This document shows, piece after piece, positions 17,370 through 26,385 of a stretch of 64,000 bases of DNA. Numbering within the stretch: the first letter of the stretch is position 1; each line of letters opens with the position of its first letter. The DNA is taken from contig NZ_CP015756.1 in the NCBI RefSeq assembly GCF_001877035.1, positions 2,967,001-3,031,000 of the forward strand, in the 5' to 3' direction. The translations under genes and the position numbers were made by a program. Origin of the DNA: Clostridium estertheticum subsp. estertheticum (GTDB taxonomy: Bacteria; Bacillota; Clostridia; Clostridiales; Clostridiaceae). The notes below the pieces were generated by a model, which saw nothing but the letters and a program-made list of their open reading frames with translations, was not told the DNA's origin and did not search any database.

Positions 17370-18548
17370 TCATCCTGATATTATACCTTTTCCAGTAGCC
17401 GCTACTATCGCAACCATTATAAAAAACATTACACTTACCGATATTACACAAGACATTAAAAGAAGAATAGAATCCCCTACTGAATTTATACACTCTACTG
17501 TGCGATTATCGCTTATTGGTTCAATTAGTGCAGCTGCTGCTTTATATAAAAAAGCCATAATCAGAAGTTTTATAATAGGAAGTATTACTATTACCATAAG
17601 AACAATTAACCCAAGCCCACTTATAGCACTCTTTAAAAGAAGTGAGTATCCAGCTACTGTAGAAATTGCATCTGATAAACATTTTCCAACTACAGGTACA
17701 AATGTATCTACCGCAAATTTTGCTGTTTTTATAGTAACTTGATCTAATGTTTTTGCTGCAATGCTTCGTATTGTAATTACCGCAATAAACACTGTCATAA
17801 CTATTCCTTGTATCCAAATGGCAGTTTGTTTTAAAAGTTTTGTTAGATTTTTTATTTTGTAATCGCTAGATATACTGCTAACAAACTGCATTACAAAGCT
17901 CATAAATATTATAGGAATGATAATATCTACATATATCCTAGAACTTACCGTTGCAAAACCCATAATTACAGGGTCTAGCAGCGTCGCTTCTGCAAATCCA
18001 CCAACACTTGCTAGGAGCATCATGAGTACTGGGATAAGTGCTGACATAAAATTAGACATACTGACAATCGTATTTTTGGCAAGCTCTGCTACTACATAAA
18101 AACTTTTAGTTATCATTAAAATCATTACACCATAACACGCAAGGTAAGCAATATTTGATAAACTCTCTCTATTAAAAGCACTTTGAAGATTATTTAGCAT
18201 CGCACAAATAATAGCAATAATCATAAGACTCCCAATTAATTCCATGCATGCAATAACCTCTTTAAACGTATATCTAATAATGAAAGTTGATGTTTTATTA
18301 AAACTTAAACCATTATCACCAGTTTTTATAAATTGCTCCACAAAAGTTTGTGGCTGCATATCGTTAAATATTTCATATTGAGATTTAACATTAGAAATGT
18401 AGTCATATAAATTATTTATTTCAGTTTGTTGCTTTTCCCCTATCTTACCTATCTCAGCAGCTTGTACACTAATGTTCAAAGATAATAAAAATAATAAAAT
18501 CAGTAAAATCTTTTTCATATTAAGTCTCTTCATATTTCGTTTCTTCAT
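17370..18548 (-). CDS. spoIIIAE: SpoIIIAE, polytopic membrane protein of the feeding channel
   Basis: The signal peptide (ILLILLFLLSLNISVQA) is followed by about seven membrane spans and the family segments SFNKTSTF, MSALIPVLMMLLASVGG and AFLYKAAAALIEPISD. ATG at 18548 (MKKRN) has an AGGAT site; an upstream ATG at 18563 is also possible. It is the probable membrane core of the channel. Confidence 0.95.
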   Translation of the reverse strand: MKKRNMKRLNMKKILLILLFLLSLNISVQAAEIGKIGEKQQTEINNLYDYISNVKSQYEIFNDMQPQTFVEQFIKTGDNGLSFNKTSTFIIRYTFKEVIACMELIGSLMIIAIICAMLNNLQSAFNRESLSNIAYLACYGVMILMITKSFYVVAELAKNTIVSMSNFMSALIPVLMMLLASVGGFAEATLLDPVIMGFATVSSRIYVDIIIPIIFMSFVMQFVSSISSDYKIKNLTKLLKQTAIWIQGIVMTVFIAVITIRSIAAKTLDQVTIKTAKFAVDTFVPVVGKCLSDAISTVAGYSLLLKSAISGLGLIVLMVIVILPIIKLLIMAFLYKAAAALIEPISDNRTVECINSVGDSILLLMSCVISVSVMFFIMVAIVAATGKGIISG

Positions 18549-18572
18549 TTTACATATCCTCATCCTACACCT

Positions 18573-18956
18573 CTACATTATTTTCAAAATAGATTGCATT
18601 ACTGCCATTAAAATTGGTATTGCCAAAACTAATATAAATACTTTTCCAGCAAATTCAACTTTACCTGCTATGTTACTCTGACCAGCATCCCTGCAAATCT
18701 CACTACAAAAAGAAGCTAAATAGGCAATTCCCAGTATTTTAAAAACAGTATTTAAATAGACGACATCAATATTAGCCTTATTTGCCAACGTTTGTAAAAA
18801 CCCCAGAATTATTGTAAGTTTGTTTACCATAAATAAAAATATCAATATTCCCGCTGCTATACTAACTTGAATAGCTAAATCATCTCTTCTACCTTTGAAT
18901 ATAAGCACAATAAATAATGCTATGAAAGCGAATGCAACAACTTTGATTATTTCCAT
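18573..18956 (-). CDS. spoIIIAD: SpoIIIAD
   Basis: The 127-aa hydrophobic protein has about four spans and includes YLNTVFKILGIAYLASFCSE and AGQSNIAGKVEFAGKVFIL, which are diagnostic for SpoIIIAD. It lies between spoIIIAC and spoIIIAE. Confidence 0.95.
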   Translation of the reverse strand: MEIIKVVAFAFIALFIVLIFKGRRDDLAIQVSIAAGILIFLFMVNKLTIILGFLQTLANKANIDVVYLNTVFKILGIAYLASFCSEICRDAGQSNIAGKVEFAGKVFILVLAIPILMAVMQSILKIM

Positions 18957-19016
18957 AACACCCTCCTCGATAGACTCTGCCAGTAAATAAAAGTTTTTGA
19001 TTTTTATCTGTTCATC

Positions 19017-19214
19017 CTAAAACTGAAACAAAGTTTTTACAGAAGTAAACAGTTTATTTACTAAATTTATCACCATCATAAGAATTATTATTACTCCAGC
19101 TAAATTCGCAACTACAGCGATATCATCCTTGCCACCACTTTTTAAAATCTTATCAATAATAATAATGAGAATACCTATTGCCCCTATTTTAAACAGTAAA
19201 CTAACATCTAACAC
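19017..19214 (-). CDS. spoIIIAC: SpoIIIAC
   Basis: The 65-aa two-span membrane protein has LLFKIGAIGILIIIIDKIL and a second span LAGVIIILMMVINLV, related to the first half of SpoIIIAD. Size and position fit SpoIIIAC exactly. Confidence 0.94.
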   Translation of the reverse strand: MLDVSLLFKIGAIGILIIIIDKILKSGGKDDIAVVANLAGVIIILMMVINLVNKLFTSVKTLFQF

Positions 19215-19229
19215 ATAAAAACCTCCTCC

Positions 19230-19748
19230 CTATATTAGTACTATTACAATCATTGCCCCAAAAGAAAAGCCTAAACATCTATACATTTTTATATTCTTAT
19301 TCATATATTCTTCAGATATCGTAATTTGTTTTTTTAAATTCGCTATAGTAAGCAGAAACATACTGTTTTGACCTTGAATATCAGATTCTCCAAGTGTTTT
19401 TGATAAATCCAAAATAACATTTATATCATCAGAATTTATATATAATTTATTTTTTGTTAGGTTTATTGCACTATTCATAGCTTCATATACATTCTCGTAT
19501 TCGTTGTTAGTTAACAATTCACTTGTTTTATTAAATAGTTCATTTATCGGTTCTTTACTTTTCCCTGCTATACTTTTAAAAGCATCTGGCAAAAGAGCAT
19601 GTACATAAGTTATCTCATTTTGAAGTTGATAAACAGCTCTTTGAATTTCATTTAGTTGAAAAACCCTATATTTTAACCTTTCGCTGTATATAAATCCAGC
19701 CATAGTTGACGCAACTAAGATTACAAGACACCCAACTATTTTAATCAT
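19230..19748 (-). CDS. spoIIIAB: SpoIIIAB
   Basis: An N-terminal span (about 2-16) and C-terminal span flank a helical domain with FQLNEIQRAVYQLQNEITY and LPDAFKSIAGKS. The layout resembles type II secretion GspF-like proteins. The ATG at 19748 begins 1 nt after the spoIIIAA stop, so translation is coupled. Confidence 0.94.
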   Translation of the reverse strand: MIKIVGCLVILVASTMAGFIYSERLKYRVFQLNEIQRAVYQLQNEITYVHALLPDAFKSIAGKSKEPINELFNKTSELLTNNEYENVYEAMNSAINLTKNKLYINSDDINVILDLSKTLGESDIQGQNSMFLLTIANLKKQITISEEYMNKNIKMYRCLGFSFGAMIVIVLI

Positions 19749-19749
19749 A

Positions 19750-20670
19750 TTACGACCTCCATACATCTATGCCCTTAGTAAAATCATAGATACGTTCTAT
19801 TGTTCCAATTCCTTTTTTATTACTAAGCACTATCCCCCTGGTAAATACGTAATTATCAACAATATCCTTGAAAACTAATCTTTTATACAAATCTTCAATT
19901 CCAAAACCATGAATAGTTGTAATTAAACTAATTCCAGAATTTAATGCCATTAAAATGCTTTCCATATCATTTTTAGTACCAATTTCATCACAAACTATCA
20001 CATCAGGTGACATACTTCTAATCGCCATCATAATTCCTTGACTCTTAGGGCAATTATCTAGTACATCAGTACGCACTCCAACGTCCATTTGTGGTATTCC
20101 CTTAAAAGAACCAGCTATCTCGGAGCGCTCATCAATTATAGAGACGTTCTTCCCTCTAAAACTCATATCTTTATAACCATTGGATATCTGCCTCGAAATA
20201 TCTCTTATTAGAGTTGTCTTGCCACATTTAGGAGGAGATATAATTATTGTATTGTATACTGAATTATTATTAATAATATATGGCATAACTTTGTCCGCAC
20301 ATCCAATAATTTCTTTACATGCTCGTATATTTATAGACGAAATGTCTTTAATGGTTTTAATGCTATTATTTTCAATTACACAAATCCCACATAATCCAAC
20401 TCTGTGTCCGCCTTTTATAGTTATATACCCTTGCCGTATCTCGTCTTCAAAGGCATATATGGAGTAATTGCTTATCCTCTGCATTATGTATTTTAAATCT
20501 TCTGGAGTCGCAATATATTCCCAGACTTTTTCTTTACTGCCAATGTGAATAAACAAAGGCTTGTTCACCTTTACTCTAATCTCTTCAAGTTGTTGCACAT
20601 TATCAACTTTTTCAAGAATATTTCTAATAGTTTTAGGTAGTATTTCAAATAAATCTTTTGTACCTAACAT
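19750..20670 (-). CDS. spoIIIAA: SpoIIIAA, AAA+ ATPase of the sporulation channel
   Basis: Walker A is in SPPKCGKTTLIRDISRQIS and Walker B in VIVCDEIGTKNDMESIL, with GGHRVGLCG upstream. It is related to secretion ATPases of the VirB11/GspE class and is thought to power the channel from the mother-cell cytoplasm. ATG at 20670 (MLGTKDLFEILP) has a GGGAGGATGAG site. It is the first gene of the operon. Confidence 0.96.
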   Translation of the reverse strand: MLGTKDLFEILPKTIRNILEKVDNVQQLEEIRVKVNKPLFIHIGSKEKVWEYIATPEDLKYIMQRISNYSIYAFEDEIRQGYITIKGGHRVGLCGICVIENNSIKTIKDISSINIRACKEIIGCADKVMPYIINNNSVYNTIIISPPKCGKTTLIRDISRQISNGYKDMSFRGKNVSIIDERSEIAGSFKGIPQMDVGVRTDVLDNCPKSQGIMMAIRSMSPDVIVCDEIGTKNDMESILMALNSGISLITTIHGFGIEDLYKRLVFKDIVDNYVFTRGIVLSNKKGIGTIERIYDFTKGIDVWRS

Positions 20671-20692
20671 CTTCTCATCCTCCCATATATAA

Positions 20693-20721
20693 TTTGTATT
20701 TCTTTGCCTTGCATAATATTC
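20693..20721 (-). promoter_or_regulatory. Sigma-E-type promoter of the spoIIIA operon
   Basis: On the minus strand GAATATT (-35) matches the sigma-E consensus fully and AATACAAA (-10) matches 6 of 8, with a 14-bp spacer. It lies just upstream of spoIIIAA, fitting mother-cell expression. Confidence 0.65.
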
Positions 20722-20795
20722 CATATAAATTAAATCATATTATTTAAATTCGGGTTCATTTCCATAATATATGTATTAGTTAACAAAAAAAGAAC

Positions 20796-20830
20796 AAAAA
20801 AAAAGAACCAATATGATATCGGTTCTTTTT
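20796..20830 (-). terminator. efp terminator
   Basis: AAAAAGAACC and GGTTCTTTTT form a 10-bp stem with a 10-nt loop directly after the efp stop; nine T follow on the minus strand. It separates efp from spoIIIA. Confidence 0.85.
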
Positions 20831-20840
20831 AAATAGAAAT

Positions 20841-21398
20841 TTAAACTCTTAACATGTAATCTCCATTTCTAGTATCTATTCTTATAGTTTCACCTTCATT
20901 GACGAACATTGGCACTTGAATAATTGCTCCTGTTTCTACAGTAGCTGGTTTTGTTACACTAGAAGATGTATTACCTTTAACACCTGGTTCAGTACTAGTT
21001 ATAAGTAATTCTACAAAGTTTGGAGCCTCCACTGAGAAAGCCTCATCCTTATAAAATTTTATTATAGCAAACATATTTTCTTTTAAGTATTTTATTGCCT
21101 CTTCAACTTTTTCGTAGTTAAGTGGTATTTGTTCAAAAGTTTCTTGATCCATGAAGTAGTATAGTCCGTCAGCTGCATATAAATATTGCATTTCTTTTCT
21201 TTCTATAACTGCCTCTTGTAATTTTGTAGTAGGATTAAATGTTTTTTCTGTAACCCCTGAGTTTATAACGTTTCTTAACTTAGTTCTAACAAATGCAGCT
21301 CCCTTACCCGGTTTTACATGTAAAAAATCTATAACTGTGTAAACTTGTCCACCTTCATCAAATGTTGTTCCTTTTCTTATATCGCCTGCTGAAATCAT
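20841..21398 (-). CDS. efp: Translation elongation factor P
   Basis: The 185-aa protein has three beta-barrel domains. The domain I loop [17 protein letters not shown] carries the conserved Lys that is modified in many bacteria, and the C-terminal signature ends [18 protein letters not shown] relieves ribosome stalling at proline runs. ATG at 21398 ([10 protein letters not shown]) has a GGAGGG site; the frame opens 15 nt earlier. The order efp then spoIIIA is the standard firmicute arrangement. Confidence 0.97.
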   Translation of the reverse strand: MISAGDIRKGTTFDEGGQVYTVIDFLHVKPGKGAAFVRTKLRNVINSGVTEKTFNPTTKLQEAVIERKEMQYLYAADGLYYFMDQETFEQIPLNYEKVEEAIKYLKENMFAIIKFYKDEAFSVEAPNFVELLITSTEPGVKGNTSSSVTKPATVETGAIIQVPMFVNEGETIRIDTRNGDYMLRV

Positions 21399-21643
21399 TA
21401 AGTATCCCTCCAAAATTTATAAATAATTCAATTAACCCATTTATATTATAACCTTATTAGGTAAATTAATACCAATCATTACGTTTGCACTCCACTAAAT
21501 GTAAACATTACAGTGGAACAATGTTATTTTATCAAAACTTAAGGATATTTGCAAATATAAATATATATTTTTTGAATAATTTTATGTCTTTTTTATAAGT
21601 ATACCATTTAAAGTGTATATATTTTAACAAAAATCATTAATTA

Positions 21644-21677
21644 AAATATTCACTCCCTAAAATTGGAGCGAATATTT
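21644..21677 (-). terminator. Probable terminator of the pilus operon
   Basis: AAATATTCACTCC and GGAGCGAATATTT pair over 13 positions (one G-U) just after the last pilus gene. The T-tract is weak and interrupted. Confidence 0.55.
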
Positions 21678-21684
21678 CAATTAA

Positions 21685-22089
21685 TCACTTATTCTTTTTA
21701 AAATCAATCTCTATATTTGTAACTTCAGTGTCTTTGTGAATAATAATTTTATTTACATTTAATAAATTTTTGCTTTCAGTTAACTTAACTAATGAACTAT
21801 ATAATAAATTTAAATCCCCTTTATACTTAACTTCAACATTACATTTTTCATTATCCGACATATTAATGGACTCTACCATAAAATCTTTATTTTTGCTTAA
21901 GCATTCTAAAATATCACTATATCCAAATTTCTCAGCGCTTCTCATGTTTTTAGCAGTAATACTACTAATTACTTTGTTATCATTATATGTTATAAATTTA
22001 TTTTTAGAAATTATAAATTCAAAAGATAAAATAGCCATTATCATCATAAGTATTACTAACATCCATTCAGACTGTCGATTTTTATACAT
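21685..22089 (-). CDS. PilO-like pilus assembly protein
   Basis: A small protein with one N-terminal membrane span (WMLVILMMIMAILSFEFII) and a short alpha/beta C-terminal domain. Size, topology and position after a PilN-like gene fit the PilO role of the inner-membrane alignment complex; sequence alone is too divergent for certainty. ATG at 22089 has a GAGG site, against an overlapping alternative at 22107. Confidence 0.55.
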   Translation of the reverse strand: MYKNRQSEWMLVILMMIMAILSFEFIISKNKFITYNDNKVISSITAKNMRSAEKFGYSDILECLSKNKDFMVESINMSDNEKCNVEVKYKGDLNLLYSSLVKLTESKNLLNVNKIIIHKDTEVTNIEIDFKKNK

Positions 22090-22090
22090 C

Positions 22091-22537
22091 TTATACCTCG
22101 CATTCAATATTAAAGGTAAATTTATCTTTATCTTTAATATTAGGGGTTAATTTTTTTACGTGGTATTTATTCTCTATGCAACTTATTACTTTGATATATT
22201 CTTCATAATTTTTAACTTCTATATTCATTTTAAAGTTATTATCAGTTATTGTAATATCCTTGTACTTCAAACCATTTTCCTTTAAAAAATTATTTAGTTT
22301 GGTATATTTCTCAATAATAATTGTATCTTGTTTTGTTCTAAGCTCAATACCACTGTTCTTTTGAGTACTAATACTTTTCCCCTCTATATTTCCTGTTTTA
22401 TTTGTGAGATTTAATATAAGCCCTAGCAAAATGATATCTAATATGAAAAATAGCATAATACCCATTTTTATTATCTTCATATTTATTTTATTCTTTTTAT
22501 CAATATACCAATTAGGAATAAATGTATTTTTTCTCAT
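22091..22537 (-). CDS. PilN-like pilus assembly protein
   Basis: A basic cytoplasmic N-terminus (about 25 aa) precedes one membrane span (IMLFFILDIILLGLILNL) and a small extracytoplasmic domain. This is the PilN topology. It follows a PilM-like gene by 6 nt and precedes a PilO-like one, matching the pilMNO order of type IV pilus systems. Confidence 0.6.
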   Translation of the reverse strand: MRKNTFIPNWYIDKKNKINMKIIKMGIMLFFILDIILLGLILNLTNKTGNIEGKSISTQKNSGIELRTKQDTIIIEKYTKLNNFLKENGLKYKDITITDNNFKMNIEVKNYEEYIKVISCIENKYHVKKLTPNIKDKDKFTFNIECEV

Positions 22538-22543
22538 GTTTAT

Positions 22544-23329
22544 CTACCCCTTTAATATTATATATTTCAACAATTCTTCTCTCTTTAACTCATCTAGTAT
22601 TTGATGAGACAATTGTAGATATTCAAATTTTTTAATATCTGATTCAATATCTAATTGTGATATGTTTGAATAATATATTTTTTCGCAGGATTTTGCATAA
22701 TCATTATACTGTTCTAAAAATTCATTCATTGATTTTGAAAATTTTGATAAGGTGACTTCCTTAAGACTTACACTATTATTAGCTACAATCTCATTATTGT
22801 TGCATATTAAATAATATAAATTGCTATTATAATAAAATACCATTATATAGTTTTTCACATTGATCTTGTTTGCATAAAAGCTTTTAAAATAAAATTGGAT
22901 TAGGTTTACTTTTTTGAAAGTAACATTATTAATACTATCCTCTAACATATCTAGGTTATTTCCTTTTAAGCAAAAAACTAATATCTCCATATTGGTTTTA
23001 TTCTCTTTAATTAATTTATAGGTGAATGAGATATTATTTATATCCTTATAATAATATCTTAATTCATTTTTAATCATATCATTTATTAAATATTTTCTAA
23101 CTATTGGCAATGTTACCAATCGTATGTACACTGTTTCACCTTCAACCAAAACGTATAAATTCTTATTTTTTATATCAATTTGAAACTTTTTTGTATTGGA
23201 ATCATCCTTATAATATGTATTTTCATTAGAAATATTGTATAACTTATTAAAAATCAAATGTTTAGAAAATTCTATACTTGAAATTTTCTGCTGCGTAACT
23301 TCTAAAAATATATTTTTCCTGAACTTCAT
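22544..23329 (-). CDS. PilM-like actin-fold pilus assembly protein (divergent)
   Basis: The 261-aa cytoplasmic protein has no signal peptide. Its N-terminal KNIFLEVTQQKISSIEFSKH resembles the opening of PilM, and MVFYYNSNLYYLICNNNEIV is consistent with an actin-like core. Position directly upstream of the PilN/PilO-like genes supports the call. It is shorter than typical PilM (about 350 aa), so parts of the fold may be missing. Confidence 0.55.
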   Translation of the reverse strand: MKFRKNIFLEVTQQKISSIEFSKHLIFNKLYNISNENTYYKDDSNTKKFQIDIKNKNLYVLVEGETVYIRLVTLPIVRKYLINDMIKNELRYYYKDINNISFTYKLIKENKTNMEILVFCLKGNNLDMLEDSINNVTFKKVNLIQFYFKSFYANKINVKNYIMVFYYNSNLYYLICNNNEIVANNSVSLKEVTLSKFSKSMNEFLEQYNDYAKSCEKIYYSNISQLDIESDIKKFEYLQLSHQILDELKREELLKYIILKG

Positions 23330-23340
23330 TTTCCCCTCCC

Positions 23341-23769
23341 TTATTTATTATGATATTCAGTCTTTATAAATATCAGCTTAAACTTTTCACCACTATCCTC
23401 TAATATAAAATAATCATATCTTTTTTCATTTTTTACATCAGGCGTTGTAAAAATGAATTGGTTAGTCGATCCAGTATGACTAACATTAGCACCACCATAC
23501 TTTACAGTATTACTTAAAGAATCGAACGAAAACTTATTTATTCCCTCCTGCTTTATTTGTACTTTATTTGCATTTATGTACTTAAAAAATAAAGTCATTA
23601 AATACTCTTTGTCTCTTTGGTAATTGTCATCCTTTAACACATGTTTTTTATTACTTGTTGCATACTTAACCTCTGACAATTGAACATCAAATATATACAT
23701 CATAATAGTTAAGCAAACAAGTCCTACTAAAATTGTATAAATTAATATAAATCCTTTTTTAGTTTGCAT
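23341..23769 (-). CDS. Minor pseudopilin with atypical cleavage motif
   Basis: It starts MQTKKGFILIYTILVGLVCL: a short basic leader, Gly, then a hydrophobic helix, as in class III prepilins. The Glu expected at position +5 after cleavage is replaced by Tyr, as is common in GspK/PilX-type tip pilins that start a pilus. It overlaps the preceding pilin by 11 nt. Confidence 0.75.
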   Translation of the reverse strand: MQTKKGFILIYTILVGLVCLTIMMYIFDVQLSEVKYATSNKKHVLKDDNYQRDKEYLMTLFFKYINANKVQIKQEGINKFSFDSLSNTVKYGGANVSHTGSTNQFIFTTPDVKNEKRYDYFILEDSGEKFKLIFIKTEYHNK

Positions 23770-24217
23770 TTTCTAGAACCAAACACCTCTCAACATTTTG
23801 GCCATTATACCAAATTATTTTAATATAAATATTTTTCCCGGATTTTACAGCAACAAATTCTTTCACATTATCTACAATTAAGGCCTTACTAGAACTATCA
23901 TTAGGCAATTTATACATTGTGCCATACAAAACATATAGATTACCATTTATACACTTTATATACTTTATATCATTTCCATTTGTATTACTAATTTTGATAA
24001 CATTTTCCTCAGTTATTACATCTTTTGCCAGATAATTCACCTCTTTTTCTATTATGGCTATTGCTTCACTTAAATAATTAAACCCATTATTTTGTACTAC
24101 ACTGCTTTTATAAGTTTTTACATAAGAGATAAATATACCATCTACTACTCCAAGCATTAAAAATACCAAAGCCATAACAATTGTTATTTCTACAAGTGTA
24201 AATCCTTTTTTAATCAT
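23759..24217 (-). CDS. Type IV prepilin-like protein
   Basis: The N-terminus MIKKGFTLVEITIVMALVF has the full prepilin peptidase site (KKG/FTLVE) and the helix that anchors subunits before assembly. The remainder is a small globular domain. It overlaps both neighbours by a few bases, so it is part of one translationally coupled operon. Confidence 0.85.
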   Translation of the reverse strand: MIKKGFTLVEITIVMALVFLMLGVVDGIFISYVKTYKSSVVQNNGFNYLSEAIAIIEKEVNYLAKDVITEENVIKISNTNGNDIKYIKCINGNLYVLYGTMYKLPNDSSSKALIVDNVKEFVAVKSGKNIYIKIIWYNGQNVERCLVLENAN

Positions 24218-24660
24218 TCATGACACCCTTTATAAAAATTGCACTGTATCTCTTCTCTCTTGTTCGTTTTTCCAGAATGCAACAAAAGCTTCAATTTATA
24301 AACATTTAATTCATCTTTTATTAAACTTAACTCTATATATGGATTCTGGGTGGAAGTATGATCCGAAAACACCTGCATAACATTAGTTTTAATTTTGTTG
24401 AAATTCATATTTTCTTTATCCACAAAGAAATTTTTACTTGTTTCTAACTGTTCTAATTCCTTGAAAGTCATTGAGTATATAATATTGTTTTTTATAGCTT
24501 CCATTATTAGCACATCGTTATTTATATTTTTAATATCTTTTTTCATGTTAATGGAAGCTTTATCAAATGACATCATACAAATGAAAATGATGGAAAATAC
24601 ACCAAGGCTGCATAATACCTCAATTAATGTAAATCCCTTTTTACTTAATGATTTTGACAT
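24214..24660 (-). CDS. Type IV prepilin-like protein
   Basis: MSKSLSKKGFTLIEVLCSLG gives a canonical prepilin cleavage site (KKG/FTLIE). The 148-aa length is typical for minor pseudopilins (GspI/J-like). It overlaps the next pilin by 4 nt. Confidence 0.85.
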   Translation of the reverse strand: MSKSLSKKGFTLIEVLCSLGVFSIIFICMMSFDKASINMKKDIKNINNDVLIMEAIKNNIIYSMTFKELEQLETSKNFFVDKENMNFNKIKTNVMQVFSDHTSTQNPYIELSLIKDELNVYKLKLLLHSGKTNKREEIQCNFYKGCHE

Positions 24661-25084
24661 ATGCTGTACCTACTCTCATTGTTATTCTATGTTCTATCAA
24701 ATTGTTATCTTTTAAAATTATTGTACATGAGTCATTACTATAACCCTTGTCATCACTTACAATATCATTATCACTTCTCCTCCCTATAACCTCATATAAT
24801 TTTATTTTATTAGATAATGATAATTTGTTAATCTCTGTCGTACCATCGTGCAACTTTATTTCATTCCTTAGTACATCAAAAGTTATAATTCCACTGCAAG
24901 AATTCTCTCTACAATACATTTTCGAATTATTAATAAAACTTACTATAGCATTGCAAGAATAATCTGCATCCACTTTGTTTTTTATTGTGTTGTAATATCT
25001 AACAGACACAACGCTAGTTCCACCAATTATACCCATAATAGACAATACTAAAATCATCTCAATTAATGTGAACCCTCTACGCAT
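24641..25084 (-). CDS. Type IV prepilin-like protein (GspH-like)
   Basis: MRRGFTLIEMILVLSIMGIIGG is a class III signal (RRG/FTLIE). The C-terminal domain contains CNAIVSFINNSKMYCRENSC, with Cys residues that could form a disulfide. The start at 25084 follows a GGGGAATT-type site; an in-frame ATG lies 15 nt upstream. Confidence 0.85.
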   Translation of the reverse strand: MRRGFTLIEMILVLSIMGIIGGTSVVSVRYYNTIKNKVDADYSCNAIVSFINNSKMYCRENSCSGIITFDVLRNEIKLHDGTTEINKLSLSNKIKLYEVIGRRSDNDIVSDDKGYSNDSCTIILKDNNLIEHRITMRVGTAYVKIIK

Positions 25085-25141
25085 AAATTCCCCTCTCATA
25101 TTCCCCTAAATTATCTACACAAAGCTGCAACCTTAATATCA

Positions 25142-26338
25142 TTACAACTTACCTGCAGAGTCCATAACATTTAGCATCGGAAGCATAGCTGCTAATATGA
25201 TTATTCCAATCATAAGTCCCAAAAATATTATTAAAATTGGTTCTAGTAATACTGTAGCCTTATCTACATTTTCCTGAGCATCCTCATAAAAGATATCTGC
25301 GGCAGTTAAAAACATTCCATCTAAAGTGCCAGTTTCCTCACCAATTTTTATCATAGCAATAAAAAATTGTGGAAATAAATTCATTGCATTTATTGAACTT
25401 GATAAGTCTTCCCCTTTTTCTATACCATTAAAAACTATTTTAAGTTTTAGCTTAAAATACCTATCACCTATAACATCATTAATTATTTCAAATGCTCTAA
25501 TTAACCCAACTCCACTACTTAGCAGTATATTAAGTCCTCTAGAAAACCTTGTGTATATAATTCTCCTATAAACCGGTCCTAATATTGGGCACATAAATAG
25601 AAATTTATAAAAAATAATCTTTCCTCTTTCAGTCTTAAAATATTCTAATAAAATAAAACCTACACTTGAAATTACAAGTAAAATCAATAATAAATTGTGC
25701 TGAAGAAAACTACTTGTTCCTAGAACTATTTGTGTTATTAGTGGGATTTCTGCATCAAGAGAATTAAGATTTGTAATAAATACTGGAATTACCTTTATCA
25801 TCAAAAACATGGACACAATCATTAATGTTATGAATACTATAGATGGGTAAATCATAGAGTTAGTAAATCTTTTTAACAACTTATGCTCTTTTTCATAGTA
25901 CTCAGCTAATTCTTCTAAAATTATATCGAGCCTACCGCTCTCCTCACCCAAATAAATCATATTTATCATAAATCTAGGATATACATTTATAGTTTTTTTC
26001 ATACTTTCATGGAGTGAATTACCCTTTTTTACATTTTCGCAAATATCAATTAGACTCTTTTTTATTGACTTATGCGTCATTTGCTCATTAAGCAAATTAA
26101 GAATGTCACATATTGAAATACCAGCTTTAATACATAAAGAAAATTGTTTGCAAAACATTGATATTGTTTTCAAACTAGGTTTACTCGAAATTTCACCTAT
26201 ATTTTTTACACTTCTAATTTTCATTAAATATACTTTTTTTTCACGTAATCTTAAAGCTAATTCTTCAATACTATCACTTTGCGTACTTCCCTTTATTAAA
26301 ACTCCATTTGATGTTTTAGCAACATATTTATATCTCAT
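25142..26338 (-). CDS. pilC: PilC/GspF platform protein
   Basis: The 398-aa protein has two GspF repeats. The first includes FCKQFSLCIKAGISICDILNLL and MIYLGEESGRLDIILEELAEYYE; the second includes RFSRGLNILLSSGVGLIRAFEI and MIKIGEETGTLDGMF. Three or four membrane spans follow the family pattern. It is the inner-membrane platform on which the assembly ATPase acts, placed right after the interrupted ATPase gene. Confidence 0.95.
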   Translation of the reverse strand: MRYKYVAKTSNGVLIKGSTQSDSIEELALRLREKKVYLMKIRSVKNIGEISSKPSLKTISMFCKQFSLCIKAGISICDILNLLNEQMTHKSIKKSLIDICENVKKGNSLHESMKKTINVYPRFMINMIYLGEESGRLDIILEELAEYYEKEHKLLKRFTNSMIYPSIVFITLMIVSMFLMIKVIPVFITNLNSLDAEIPLITQIVLGTSSFLQHNLLLILLVISSVGFILLEYFKTERGKIIFYKFLFMCPILGPVYRRIIYTRFSRGLNILLSSGVGLIRAFEIINDVIGDRYFKLKLKIVFNGIEKGEDLSSSINAMNLFPQFFIAMIKIGEETGTLDGMFLTAADIFYEDAQENVDKATVLLEPILIIFLGLMIGIIILAAMLPMLNVMDSAGKL

Positions 26339-26385
26339 GTTATATTCACCTATTACCCGTCATTTTTAATTTGTTTAGAGATCCC

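Noticed and set aside
17302-17493. 63-codon minus-strand frame between spoIIIAF and spoIIIAE
   Set aside because: Overlaps the end of spoIIIAE in another frame and has no coding features.
17542-17817. 91-codon minus-strand frame inside spoIIIAE
   Set aside because: Out-of-frame shadow of spoIIIAE; Cys/Tyr/Ser-rich translation without homology.
23341-26338. Type II secretion system instead of type IV pilus
   Set aside because: Gram-positive setting, no secretin, and PilM/N/O-like genes next to the pilins favour a pilus or competence pseudopilus. The boundary between these is not sharp, so gene symbols were limited.
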